A DNA stretch of 64,000 bases, taken from Polaromonas sp. CF318 (GTDB lineage: Bacteria > Pseudomonadota > Gammaproteobacteria > Burkholderiales > Burkholderiaceae_C). Location of the stretch: assembly GCF_000282655.1 (NCBI RefSeq), contig NZ_AKIV01000144.1, forward strand, positions 16,891 through 80,890, given 5' to 3'. Under the pieces are notes generated by a model. It saw only the letters and a program-made list of their open reading frames with translations, searched no databases and was not told the DNA's origin. Every line of letters starts with the position of its first letter. The first letter of the stretch is position 1. Of this stretch, positions 43,263 through 51,131 are shown piece by piece. The position numbers and the translations under genes are program-made.

Positions 43263-44891
43263 TTATGGCTGTGGCAATTTGTAATCCTTCAAGAGCTCGC
43301 GCAGCCTGGTCTTGAGCATCTTGCCGGTGGCGCCCAGGGGGATCGCGTCGACAAACACCACGTCGTCGGGGATTTGCCATTTCGCGGTCTTGCCGTCGTA
43401 GAAGCGGATCAGTTCGTCGCGCGTGACCTCCATGCCGGGCTTTTTGACCACCGCGATGATGGGGCGCTCGTCCCACTTGGGATGGGCCACGCCTATGCAG
43501 GCGGCCATGGCAACGGCCGGATGCGCCACGGCAATGTTCTCGATGTCGATGGAGCTGATCCATTCGCCGCCCGACTTGATGACGTCCTTGCTGCGGTCGG
43601 TGATCTGCAAATAGCCGTCGGGGTCTATGGTGCCGACGTCGCCCGTGGGGAACCAGCCGCCCACCAGCGGGTCGCCGCCCTCGCCCTTGAAGTACTCACG
43701 CACGATCCACGGTCCCTTGACGTGCAGGTCGCCGAAGACCTTGCCATCCCAGGGAAGTTCGTCGCCATGGGCGTCGACGATCTTCATGTCGACGCCGTAG
43801 ATGGCGCGCCCCTGCTTGAGGCGTATTTTCATTTTTTCGGCTTCCGGCAGCGCGTCGTGCTTGTTCTTGAGCGTGCACAGCGTGCCCAGCGGGCTCATCT
43901 CGGTCATGCCCCAGGCGTGCAGCACCTCCACGCCGTAGTCTTCGCGGAAGGCATGGATCATGGCCGGCGGGCAGGCCGAGCCGCCTATGACGGTGCGCTT
44001 CAAGGTGGAGAACTTCAGGCCCGCGGGTTTCATGTGGGTCAGCAGCATCTGCCACACCGTGGGCACGCCGGCCGCGTAGGTGACCTTCTCGGCCTCTATC
44101 AATTCGTAGATCGACTTGCCGTCCAGCGCCGGGCCGGGGAACACCAGCTTGGCGCCGGTGAGCGCGGCCGAATACGGGATGCCCCAGGCGTTGACGTGGA
44201 ACATGGGCACCACGGGCAAGATGGCATCGCGCGCCGAGATGCACATTACATCGGGCAGCGCGGCCGCATAGGCATGCAGCGTGCTGGAGCGGTGGCTGTA
44301 GAGCGCGGCCTTGGGGTTGCCGGTGGTGCCGCTGGTGTAGCACATGCTCGAAGCCGTGTTCTCGTCAAAGCTGGGCCAGGCGTAATCGGCGCTTTGCGCG
44401 CCTATCCAGCTTTCATAGCTTTGCAGGTTGGGAACGCCGGAGTCTGCCGGCAGCTTGTCGGCACCGCACAGCGCGATGTAGTGCTTGATGGTCGGGCAGC
44501 GGGCGTGCACCGCCTGCACCAGCGGCAAAAAGCTCAGGTCGAAGCACAGCACCTGGTCTTCGGCGTGGTTGGCGATCCAGGCGATCTGGTCCGGGTGCAG
44601 GCGCGGGTTGATGGTGTGCAGCACCCGGCCCGAGCCGCTGACGCCGTAATAGAGCTCCAGGTGACGGTAGCCGTTCCAGGCCAGCGTGGCGACCCGGTCG
44701 CCAAAGGCGAGCTTCAGGCCGTCCAGGGCCTTGGCGACGCGGCGCGCGCGCTGGCCCATGTCCTTGTAGTTGTAGCGATGCAGGTCGCCTTCCACGCGGC
44801 GCGAGACGATTTCAGCATCGCCGTGGTGGCGCTCCGCGAACTCGATCAAACCGGAAATCAGCAGTGGCTGGCTTTGCATCAAACCTAACAT
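43263..44891 (-). CDS. Acyl-CoA synthetase (AMP-binding, medium-chain/DmdB-like)
   Basis: A 542-residue ANL-superfamily ligase. The P-loop is [16 protein letters not shown], and [29 protein letters not shown] and [14 protein letters not shown] are the A5, A7/A8 motifs. The final Lys ([14 protein letters not shown]) is the adenylation lysine. It makes acyl-CoA from a carboxylic acid, ATP and CoA. This length group includes AlkK and the DmdB 3-methylmercaptopropionyl-CoA ligase. AAGGAAAG supports ATG at 44891; upstream codons are not conserved. It diverges from a Crp/Fnr regulator gene. Confidence 0.9.
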   Translation of the reverse strand: MLGLMQSQPLLISGLIEFAERHHGDAEIVSRRVEGDLHRYNYKDMGQRARRVAKALDGLKLAFGDRVATLAWNGYRHLELYYGVSGSGRVLHTINPRLHPDQIAWIANHAEDQVLCFDLSFLPLVQAVHARCPTIKHYIALCGADKLPADSGVPNLQSYESWIGAQSADYAWPSFDENTASSMCYTSGTTGNPKAALYSHRSSTLHAYAAALPDVMCISARDAILPVVPMFHVNAWGIPYSAALTGAKLVFPGPALDGKSIYELIEAEKVTYAAGVPTVWQMLLTHMKPAGLKFSTLKRTVIGGSACPPAMIHAFREDYGVEVLHAWGMTEMSPLGTLCTLKNKHDALPEAEKMKIRLKQGRAIYGVDMKIVDAHGDELPWDGKVFGDLHVKGPWIVREYFKGEGGDPLVGGWFPTGDVGTIDPDGYLQITDRSKDVIKSGGEWISSIDIENIAVAHPAVAMAACIGVAHPKWDERPIIAVVKKPGMEVTRDELIRFYDGKTAKWQIPDDVVFVDAIPLGATGKMLKTRLRELLKDYKLPQP

Positions 44892-45055
44892 CGTCGGCTT
44901 TCCTTTCCTGCCCTGGGGGCGTGTGGGTGAATCAAAAGTCTCCGCGGCCATGGTACCCCTGGGCTTGGACGCCAGGCCCCGGGAAAGTCCCCAGCGGCGG
45001 CGCCTTGGCGACACCGCGCAGCCGACTGTCACCGCCTGGCGGGCGAAACGCAAAG

Positions 45056-45075
45056 CCTGTCGTCCGGCCGACAGG
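45056..45075 (+). promoter_or_regulatory. Inverted repeat upstream of the Crp/Fnr gene
   Basis: CCTGTCG-TCCGGC-CGACAGG has perfect 7-base arms around 6 bases, ending 45 bases before the Crp/Fnr start. It may be an operator or a leader hairpin. It does not match the TGTGA-N6-TCACA pattern, so autoregulation by a CRP-like mode is not directly supported. Confidence 0.35.
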
Positions 45076-45120
45076 TTCTAGGTAGATACCCCGTGCCACA
45101 GCCGGAGGACAATTGCGCCC

Positions 45121-45837
45121 ATGCCCTTTGACCTCGCCCCTTTGCCGCATCGCTTCCTCAGCGGCCAGCCCTGGTTTCCCGGCCTGACCGCCGAGCACCA
45201 GGCGCGCTTGCTGGAGCACAGCTTCACGCTGGACGGGCGCAAGGGCGAGGTGCTGCTGGGCGCGGGCGCGCCGGTCCAGGGCTGGTATGCGGTGCTGTCG
45301 GGCCTGGTGAAACTGCAAAGCACCTCGCCCGAAGGCCGGGTGTCGGCCTTCCTGGGTGTGCCTGACGGCGAATGGTTTGGCGAAGGCTCGGCGCTCAAGA
45401 CCGAGCCGCGCCGCTACGACGTGATCGCGCTGCGCGACACCACCCTGCTGTGCCTGCCGCGTGCCGAATTCGACGAACTGCTGGCCGGCTCCCTGGACTT
45501 CAACCACTACCTGGTCGCCCACCTGAACCGGCGCCTGGCCCAGGCCATGACCATCATCGAGGCGGGCCGCCTGCGCGCGCCCGAGCAGCGTGTGGCGCTG
45601 TACCTGAGCCGGGTGTTCTGGCAGGGCCGGCGCAAGCTGCTGCTGTCACAGGAAGAACTGGGCCACCTGGCCGGCCTGTCGCGCCAGACCGTCAACCGCG
45701 TGCTGCAGACCCTGGAGGGGCTGGGCCTGGTGTCGCTGGAGTTCGGCCGCGTGGCGCTGCTCGATGAGCAGGCGCTGGCGGCTTACGCCAGCCGGCCAAC
45801 GCTTAACCCCATCCCGGCAGGGCCGGCGGGGCGATAG
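45121..45837 (+). CDS. Crp/Fnr-family transcriptional regulator
   Basis: A 238-residue protein. Residues 20-135 are a cyclic-nucleotide-binding-like fold (GWYAVLSGLVKLQSTSPEGR, DGEWFGEGSALKTEPRRYDV). A dimerisation helix follows, then an HTH_Crp domain near 175-215 (LSQEELGHLAGLSRQTVNRV). No Fnr-type N-terminal cysteine set is present, so it is not an oxygen sensor of that kind. Its ligand is unknown. The divergent acyl-CoA ligase is the natural target by position. SelO follows 12 bases after its stop, suggesting cotranscription. Confidence 0.88.
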   Translation: MPFDLAPLPHRFLSGQPWFPGLTAEHQARLLEHSFTLDGRKGEVLLGAGAPVQGWYAVLSGLVKLQSTSPEGRVSAFLGVPDGEWFGEGSALKTEPRRYDVIALRDTTLLCLPRAEFDELLAGSLDFNHYLVAHLNRRLAQAMTIIEAGRLRAPEQRVALYLSRVFWQGRRKLLLSQEELGHLAGLSRQTVNRVLQTLEGLGLVSLEFGRVALLDEQALAAYASRPTLNPIPAGPAGR

Positions 45838-45849
45838 CACAATAAGGCC

Positions 45850-47355
45850 ATGACCTCAGCTTCCGCGATAGACAGCCCCAGCCCTGCCGGCGAATTGAAC
45901 CCCGCCGGCGCCTCCGGCCTGAACTGGGTCAACAGCTTTGCAAGCCTGGGCCCGGACTTTTACACCGAACTCCAGCCCACGCCCCTGCCCTCGCCCTATT
46001 GGGTAGGCAAAAGCCGCGCGTTCGCACGCGAGCTGGGCCTGGCGGACAACTGGCTGGAATCGGCCGGCACACTCGAGGCGCTGACGGGCAACCGCCTGCT
46101 GCCGGGCGCGCGGCCGCTGGCCAGCGTCTACAGCGGCCACCAGTTCGGCGTCTGGGCCGGGCAACTCGGCGACGGCCGCGCGCTGTTGCTGGGCGAGATA
46201 GACACCCCGCGCGGCCCGCAGGAAATCCAGCTCAAAGGCGCCGGCAAAACGCCCTATTCCCGCATGGGCGACGGCCGCGCCGTGCTGCGCAGCTCGATTC
46301 GCGAATTCCTGTGCTCCGAGGCCATGCACGGCCTGGGCATCCCGACCACACGGGCGCTGTGCGTCACCGGCTCCGACGCGCCGGTGCGGCGCGAAGAAAT
46401 CGAAACCGCCGCCGTGGTGACGCGCCTGGCGCCCAGCTTTATCCGCTTCGGGCATTTCGAGCATTTCAGCTACACCGGCCAGCATGCCCAGCTCAAGGCC
46501 CTGGCCGATTACGTCATAGACCGTTTTTACCCTGATTGCCGGGAGGCGCCGCAGCCCTATGCGGCCCTGCTGGAGGCCGTCAGCGAACGCACGGCCCATC
46601 TGATGGCGGCCTGGCAGGCCGTGGGTTTTTGCCACGGCGTGATGAACACCGACAACATGAGCATCCTGGGCCTGACCATCGACTACGGCCCCTTCCAGTT
46701 TCTGGACGCCTTCGATCCCAACCACATCTGCAACCACTCGGACGCCCAGGGCCGCTATGCCTATAACCGCCAGCCGAACATGGCCTACTGGAACCTGTTC
46801 TGCCTGGGGCAGGCCCTGCTGCCGGTGATAGGCGAGCAGGAGCTCGCGCTGGCCGCGCTGGAGCCTTACAAAACCTTGTTCCCCGATGCCCTGTACGCGC
46901 GCATGCGAACCAAGCTGGGCCTGGCGGAAGAGCGGCCGGATGACAAGGCCCTGGTGGACAACTGCTTCAAGCTGCTGGCCGCCAACAAGGTCGACTACAG
47001 CATCTTCTGGCGGCGCCTGAACGGTTTCACGCCGCAAAGCGGCCATGAGCCGGTGCGCGACCTGTTCTTCGACCGCGAATCCTTCAATGCCTGGGCCTTG
47101 CAGTATTCGGAACAGCTGGCTGGCGTAGACCCCGAACAGCGGGCCGGCCTGATGCACAGGAGCAACCCGAAATTCGTGCTGCGCAACCATCTGGGCGAGG
47201 AAGCCATACGCGCGGCGAAACTAAAAGACTTTTCGGGTGTCGATACCTTGCTTGCCTTGCTGCAATCCCCATGTGAGGAGCATCCCGGCCATGAAAGTTT
47301 TGCCGGTTTCCCGCCCGACTGGGCTTCATCGATTGAAATTAGTTGCAGTTCGTAA
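45850..47355 (+). CDS. selO: Protein adenylyltransferase SelO
   Basis: A 501-residue pseudokinase-fold protein. [20 protein letters not shown] and [20 protein letters not shown] are the defining blocks, and [20 protein letters not shown] is the metal-binding Asn/Asp region. SelO transfers AMP from ATP to Ser/Thr/Tyr of target proteins, under redox control. The last residues are CSS, with Cys at the antepenultimate place that is selenocysteine in vertebrate SelO. msrB follows after 29 bases, matching an oxidative-stress role. Confidence 0.92.
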   Translation: MTSASAIDSPSPAGELNPAGASGLNWVNSFASLGPDFYTELQPTPLPSPYWVGKSRAFARELGLADNWLESAGTLEALTGNRLLPGARPLASVYSGHQFGVWAGQLGDGRALLLGEIDTPRGPQEIQLKGAGKTPYSRMGDGRAVLRSSIREFLCSEAMHGLGIPTTRALCVTGSDAPVRREEIETAAVVTRLAPSFIRFGHFEHFSYTGQHAQLKALADYVIDRFYPDCREAPQPYAALLEAVSERTAHLMAAWQAVGFCHGVMNTDNMSILGLTIDYGPFQFLDAFDPNHICNHSDAQGRYAYNRQPNMAYWNLFCLGQALLPVIGEQELALAALEPYKTLFPDALYARMRTKLGLAEERPDDKALVDNCFKLLAANKVDYSIFWRRLNGFTPQSGHEPVRDLFFDRESFNAWALQYSEQLAGVDPEQRAGLMHRSNPKFVLRNHLGEEAIRAAKLKDFSGVDTLLALLQSPCEEHPGHESFAGFPPDWASSIEISCSS

Positions 47356-47384
47356 CATCAACGTCAAATCCCCAGGACCACAAC

Positions 47385-47798
47385 ATGAGCGCCAAGATCC
47401 AGAAAACCGACGCCGAATGGAAAGCCCTGCTGACCGAAAAAGGGGCCGAGCCGGCCGCCTTTGAAGTCACCCGCCACGCGGCCACCGAACGCCCCTACAC
47501 CGGCAAGTACGAAGCCGTCTGGGCCGACGGCAGCTACCACTGCATCTGCTGCGGTGCCAAACTGTTCGACTCCGAGACCAAATTCGACGCCGGCTGCGGC
47601 TGGCCCAGCTTTTCCGAGGAAGCCGTGCCGGGCGCGATCGAGGAAATCGTGGACCGCAAGCACGGCATGGTGCGCACCGAAACGGTGTGCGCGAGCTGCG
47701 GCGCGCACCTGGGGCACGTGTTCCCAGATGGGCCGACACCAACCGGCCTGCGTTACTGCATGAATTCCGCCTCCCTCGATTTCAAACCAAAAGCCTGA
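47385..47798 (+). CDS. msrB: Peptide-methionine (R)-S-oxide reductase MsrB
   Basis: A 137-residue enzyme. [20 protein letters not shown] and [20 protein letters not shown] provide the two zinc CxxC pairs. GWPSFSEEA and [11 protein letters not shown] contain the catalytic Cys and its surroundings. It reduces the R-epimer of methionine sulfoxide with thioredoxin. ATG at 47385 gives the family N-terminus ([10 protein letters not shown]); an upstream TTG at 47343 lies within selO's end. It is linked to selO. Confidence 0.93.
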   Translation: MSAKIQKTDAEWKALLTEKGAEPAAFEVTRHAATERPYTGKYEAVWADGSYHCICCGAKLFDSETKFDAGCGWPSFSEEAVPGAIEEIVDRKHGMVRTETVCASCGAHLGHVFPDGPTPTGLRYCMNSASLDFKPKA

Positions 47799-47881
47799 CG
47801 GCGCGCAGGATGCATGGAGCCGGGCCGCGCGCCCGGCCGGGGATCGCTCAAGGGCCCACGCTTAGGCCAGATAATCAGCAC

Positions 47882-48508
47882 ATGAAACTTCTTTTCGACT
47901 TTTTACCCATCGTCCTGTTTTTCGGCATGTTCAAGTACGCCGAAGGTCACAAGGACTGGGCCGCAACGACGGCCACCGACTGGTTGGGCTTTATGGTCTC
48001 GGGCGGCGTGGTGGGCCCATCGGAGGCGCCCGTTCTGCTGGCCACCGTGGTGGTGATCATCGCCACGCTGGCGCAAATCCTCTGGCTCAAGGCGCGCGGC
48101 AAAAAGGTCGACACCATGCTGTGGGTCAGCCTGGCGCTAGTCACCGTGCTGGGCGGCGCCACGATTTATTTCCACAGCGAAAACTTCATCAAATGGAAGC
48201 CCACCGTACTCTACTGGGTCATGGGTAGCGCCTTGCTGGTCGGCCAGCTGGTCTTCAAGAAAAACGGCATCAAATCGCTGATGGGCGCGCAGATGGCCCT
48301 GCCGGACGCAATCTGGCGCGTGGTCAACCTGAGCTGGGTCGGCTTTTTTGCCGTCATGGGCATGCTCAACCTGTGGGTGGCCTTCACGTTCTCCACCGAC
48401 ACCTGGGTCAATTTCAAGCTCTTCGGCGGACTGGGGCTGATGGTGGTGTTTGTGCTGGCGCAGGCGGTTTACCTCAACAAGCACATCAAACCCGGCACCA
48501 CGCCATGA
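47882..48508 (+). CDS. yciB: Inner membrane-spanning septation protein YciB
   Basis: A 208-residue protein with about five membrane helices. KLLFDFLPIVLFFGMFKYAE and HSENFIKWKPTVLYWVMGSA are diagnostic, and LNLWVAFTFSTDTWVNFKLF matches the C-terminal block. YciB affects cell envelope synthesis and division in the inner membrane. Its TGA overlaps the bolA-like ATG (ATGA at 48505-48508), as seen in several betaproteobacteria. Confidence 0.93.
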   Translation: MKLLFDFLPIVLFFGMFKYAEGHKDWAATTATDWLGFMVSGGVVGPSEAPVLLATVVVIIATLAQILWLKARGKKVDTMLWVSLALVTVLGGATIYFHSENFIKWKPTVLYWVMGSALLVGQLVFKKNGIKSLMGAQMALPDAIWRVVNLSWVGFFAVMGMLNLWVAFTFSTDTWVNFKLFGGLGLMVVFVLAQAVYLNKHIKPGTTP

Positions 48509-48798
48509 TGGCCGGCGTTTCCAGCGCCCTGCCCGTGCGCACCGAGGACATCCAGCAGCAGCTCCAGGCGCGGCTGCAGCCCACGCGGCTGGAGGTGCTC
48601 GATGAAAGCGCCGCCCATGCCGGGCATGCGGGCGCCAATGCCGAGGGCTACGGCAGCCACTTTCGCATCCGCATCGCGAGCCCGCTCTTTACCGGCCAGA
48701 GCCGGGTGGCGCGCCACCGGCTTGTGTATGATGCACTGCAAAATTTCATTGACCAGGGCCTGCATGCGCTGGCGATCGAGATCATCGAGTCACCCTGA
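48505..48798 (+). CDS. BolA-family protein
   Basis: A 97-residue protein. LEVLDESAAHAGHAGANAEG and YGSHFRIRIASPLFTGQSRV then ARHRLVYDAL match the BolA fold, including the conserved C-terminal RHR block. BolA proteins pair with monothiol glutaredoxins in Fe-S and redox control and can bind DNA. Starts at 48505 and 48508 are both possible; 48505 couples to yciB. It is followed by a PPIase gene after about 90 bases. Confidence 0.88.
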   Translation: MMAGVSSALPVRTEDIQQQLQARLQPTRLEVLDESAAHAGHAGANAEGYGSHFRIRIASPLFTGQSRVARHRLVYDALQNFIDQGLHALAIEIIESP

Positions 48799-48886
48799 AA
48801 CCCGCGGCGCCTGCGTCACTCCGGCCGCGAAGGCCAGGCACCCTCCAGACGCTAACCAAGCATTCACCAAAGGACTGCAAGACACC

Positions 48887-49672
48887 ATGAAGAAACAATT
48901 TGTACTGGCTACCGCCGTTGCGGGCCTGCTGGCCCTGGGCGCCCAAGGCGTCCTGGCGCAAAACCTCGCCATCGTCAACGGCAAGGCCGTTCCCAAGACC
49001 CGCCTCGATTCGCTGGCCCAGCAGGTCGCCAAGTCGGGCCGGCCCGTGACCCCGGACATGGAATCCCAGCTGCGCGAGGAAGTGATCGCGCGCGAGGTTT
49101 TCATGCAGGAAGCCGAAAAACGCGGCCTGTCCACCAGCGAGGACGTCAAGGTGCAGATGGAACTGGCGCGCCAGACCATCCTGATCCGCGAGCTGTTCGC
49201 CGACTACCAGAAGAACAACCCGGTCACTGAAGCCGAAATGAAGGCCGAGTACGACAAGTTCGCCGAAGCCAACGGCGGCAAGGAGTACAAGGCACGCCAC
49301 ATCCTGGTGGAAAAAGAAGCCGAAGCCAAGGAAATCATCGCCAGCCTGAAAAAAGGCGGTAAGTTCGACGACATCGCCAAGAAGAAATCCAAGGACCCCG
49401 GATCCGGCGCCAAGGGCGGCGACCTCGACTGGGCCAACCCCTCCAGCTACGTGCCCGAGTTCAGCGAGGCGCTGGGCAAGCTGGGCAAGGGCCAGACCAC
49501 CGAAACCCCGGTGAAGACCCAGTTCGGCTACCACATCATTCGTGTCGACGACATCCGCACGGCGCAGCTGCCTTCGTATGAGGAAGTCAAGCCGCAGATC
49601 GCCCAGTCGATGCAACAGCAAAAACTGGCCGCCTTCCAGGCCGACCTGCGCAAAAAAGCCAAGGTCGAATAA
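48887..49672 (+). CDS. Periplasmic parvulin-type peptidylprolyl isomerase
   Basis: A 261-residue protein with a signal peptide (MKKQFVLATAVAGLLALGAQ, cleavage near LAQ). An N-terminal helical chaperone region (VPKTRLDSLAQQVAKSG, EVFMQEAEKRGL) is followed by a rotamase domain at about 135-230 (YKARHILVEKEAEAKEIIAS, GGDLDWANPSSYVPEFSEAL, PVKTQFGYHIIRVDD). It assists outer-membrane protein folding. It ends in a clear terminator. Confidence 0.92.
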   Translation: MKKQFVLATAVAGLLALGAQGVLAQNLAIVNGKAVPKTRLDSLAQQVAKSGRPVTPDMESQLREEVIAREVFMQEAEKRGLSTSEDVKVQMELARQTILIRELFADYQKNNPVTEAEMKAEYDKFAEANGGKEYKARHILVEKEAEAKEIIASLKKGGKFDDIAKKKSKDPGSGAKGGDLDWANPSSYVPEFSEALGKLGKGQTTETPVKTQFGYHIIRVDDIRTAQLPSYEEVKPQIAQSMQQQKLAAFQADLRKKAKVE

Positions 49673-49711
49673 ACAGCATATCGCGGGCAGCCTGCCCGCC
49701 CTGCCTTTCTG

Positions 49712-49738
49712 AAAAAGCAGCCTTTGGGCTGCTTTTTT
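49712..49738 (+). terminator. Intrinsic terminator after the PPIase gene
   Basis: AAAAAGCAGCC-TTTG-GGCTGCTTTTT is a perfect 11-base stem with a 4-base loop, and the T-run extends to 49738. It lies 40 bases past the PPIase stop. Its symmetry means it could also act on the other strand. Confidence 0.9.
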
Positions 49739-49876
49739 CTTGGGACGCAGCAGATGGGGCGAATTGCCGATTGACGGCAGTGGCGGGGGCCGTTCCAATG
49801 GCTCACCCGCTTCTGGAGCCTCCATGCCCAAGTGCCTTGTTTTTCTCGCGTCTTCCGCCACGCAGTCGAGGCGCGC

Positions 49877-51067
49877 ATGAACCACCCCGAACCTCTTTCC
49901 GCCCCCAGCCTTCCCCAGCCTGTGCAGGACGCCTTGCAGCGCGGCAACCTGGTCGAGGCCATCAAGCTGATGCGCGCGGACACAGGCATGGGCCTGAAGG
50001 AAACCAAGGACGCGCTGGAAGCCTATATGCGCGGCGAAGCGCCGGCTGCCGGCTTCGCGCCCAAGGCCTTGCCCGCCGGCGCGCCCCTGCCCGCGCAGGT
50101 GCAGGAGGCGCTGGACCAGGGCAACAAGATAGAGGCGGTACGACGGCTGCGGGGCCTGACGGGCATGGGGCTCAAAGAAGCCAAGGATGCGGTGGAGGCC
50201 GGGGGCACCGGGCCGGACGCGAGCGAAGAAGGCCTGTCTCCAGGCCAGGTGCGCGGCTCGAACGGCTTGTGGTGGTGGTTTGCCGCGCTGGCCGTGCTGG
50301 CGCTGGCTGCTTTTGCGCTGCTGGGTTGCGCCACCAGGCCGCCGGTGCCCGTTGCCGAACTGGCGCCCTCCGGCAGGCTCAAAGCCGCCATCAATTTCGG
50401 CAACCCCATCCTGGCGGTTCGCATGCCGGACGGTTCACCGCGCGGCGTCTCGGTGGATCTGTCCAACGAGCTCGGCAGGCGCCTGGGCGTACCCGTTGAA
50501 CTGGTGACCTTCACCTCTGCCGGCAAAGTGGTCGAAGCGGTCAGGGACGCGCAGGTGGACATCGCCTTTGTCGCGATAGACCCGGTGCGCGGCGCCGACA
50601 TGCTGCAGACGCCGCCCTACGTGATCATCGAGGGCGCCTACCTGGTGCGAAACGACTCGCCCATCCGGCGCAACGAAGAAGTGGACCAGGCGGCCAACCG
50701 CGTTGTGGTCGGCAACGGCAGCGCCTACGACCTTTACCTGAGCCGCGAGCTGAAGGCTGCCAGGCTGGTGAAGGCCCCGACCTCACCGGCGGTGACCGAC
50801 GTCATGGTCGCGCAAAACCTGGAAGTGGCGGCCGGCGTCAAGCAGCAGCTGGAAGCCGACGCCAAACGCGTGGCGGGCCTGCGCCTGCTGCCGGGACGCT
50901 TTATGGTGATCAACCAGGCCATGGGCCTGCCCAAGGGGCGAGAGGCCGGTGCGCGCTACCTGGCAGCCTTTGTCGAGGAGATGAAGGCTTCGGGGTTTGT
51001 GGCTGCGGCGCTGACGCGCCACGGCATCGAAGGCGCGGCAGTCGCGCCGCCGTCCTCTACCCCCTAG
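49877..51067 (+). CDS. Fusion of two L7/L12-like helical repeats, a membrane anchor and a solute-binding domain
   Basis: A 396-residue protein. Residues 13-52 and 71-108 are tandem repeats (VQDALQRGNLVEAIKLMRAD, TGMGLKETKDALEA; VQEALDQGNKIEAVRRLRGL, TGMGLKEAKDAVEA) resembling the C-terminal helix-turn of ribosomal protein L7/L12. A membrane segment at 131-150 (LWWWFAALAVLALAAFALLG) is followed by Cys151 and then an SBP_bac_3-type domain (VSVDLSNELGRRLGVPVELV, VDIAFVAIDPVRGADMLQTP). The predicted topology puts the repeats in the cytoplasm and the binding domain outside. The ATG at 49877 has GAGG upstream; a GTG at 49832 would add 15 residues. I know no characterised homologue. Confidence 0.75.
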   Translation: MNHPEPLSAPSLPQPVQDALQRGNLVEAIKLMRADTGMGLKETKDALEAYMRGEAPAAGFAPKALPAGAPLPAQVQEALDQGNKIEAVRRLRGLTGMGLKEAKDAVEAGGTGPDASEEGLSPGQVRGSNGLWWWFAALAVLALAAFALLGCATRPPVPVAELAPSGRLKAAINFGNPILAVRMPDGSPRGVSVDLSNELGRRLGVPVELVTFTSAGKVVEAVRDAQVDIAFVAIDPVRGADMLQTPPYVIIEGAYLVRNDSPIRRNEEVDQAANRVVVGNGSAYDLYLSRELKAARLVKAPTSPAVTDVMVAQNLEVAAGVKQQLEADAKRVAGLRLLPGRFMVINQAMGLPKGREAGARYLAAFVEEMKASGFVAAALTRHGIEGAAVAPPSSTP

Positions 51068-51131
51068 AACTGCTCACAGGCCCTTGCACGGCAAGGCGGT
51101 GCAACAACGCCAGGAGGTTTTTGAGCGACTC

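Noticed and set aside
49832..49876. In-frame N-terminal extension of the L7/L12-like/solute-binding fusion from a GTG.
   Set aside because: The added residues are not similar to either domain, and GAGG sits at a proper distance from the ATG at 49877.
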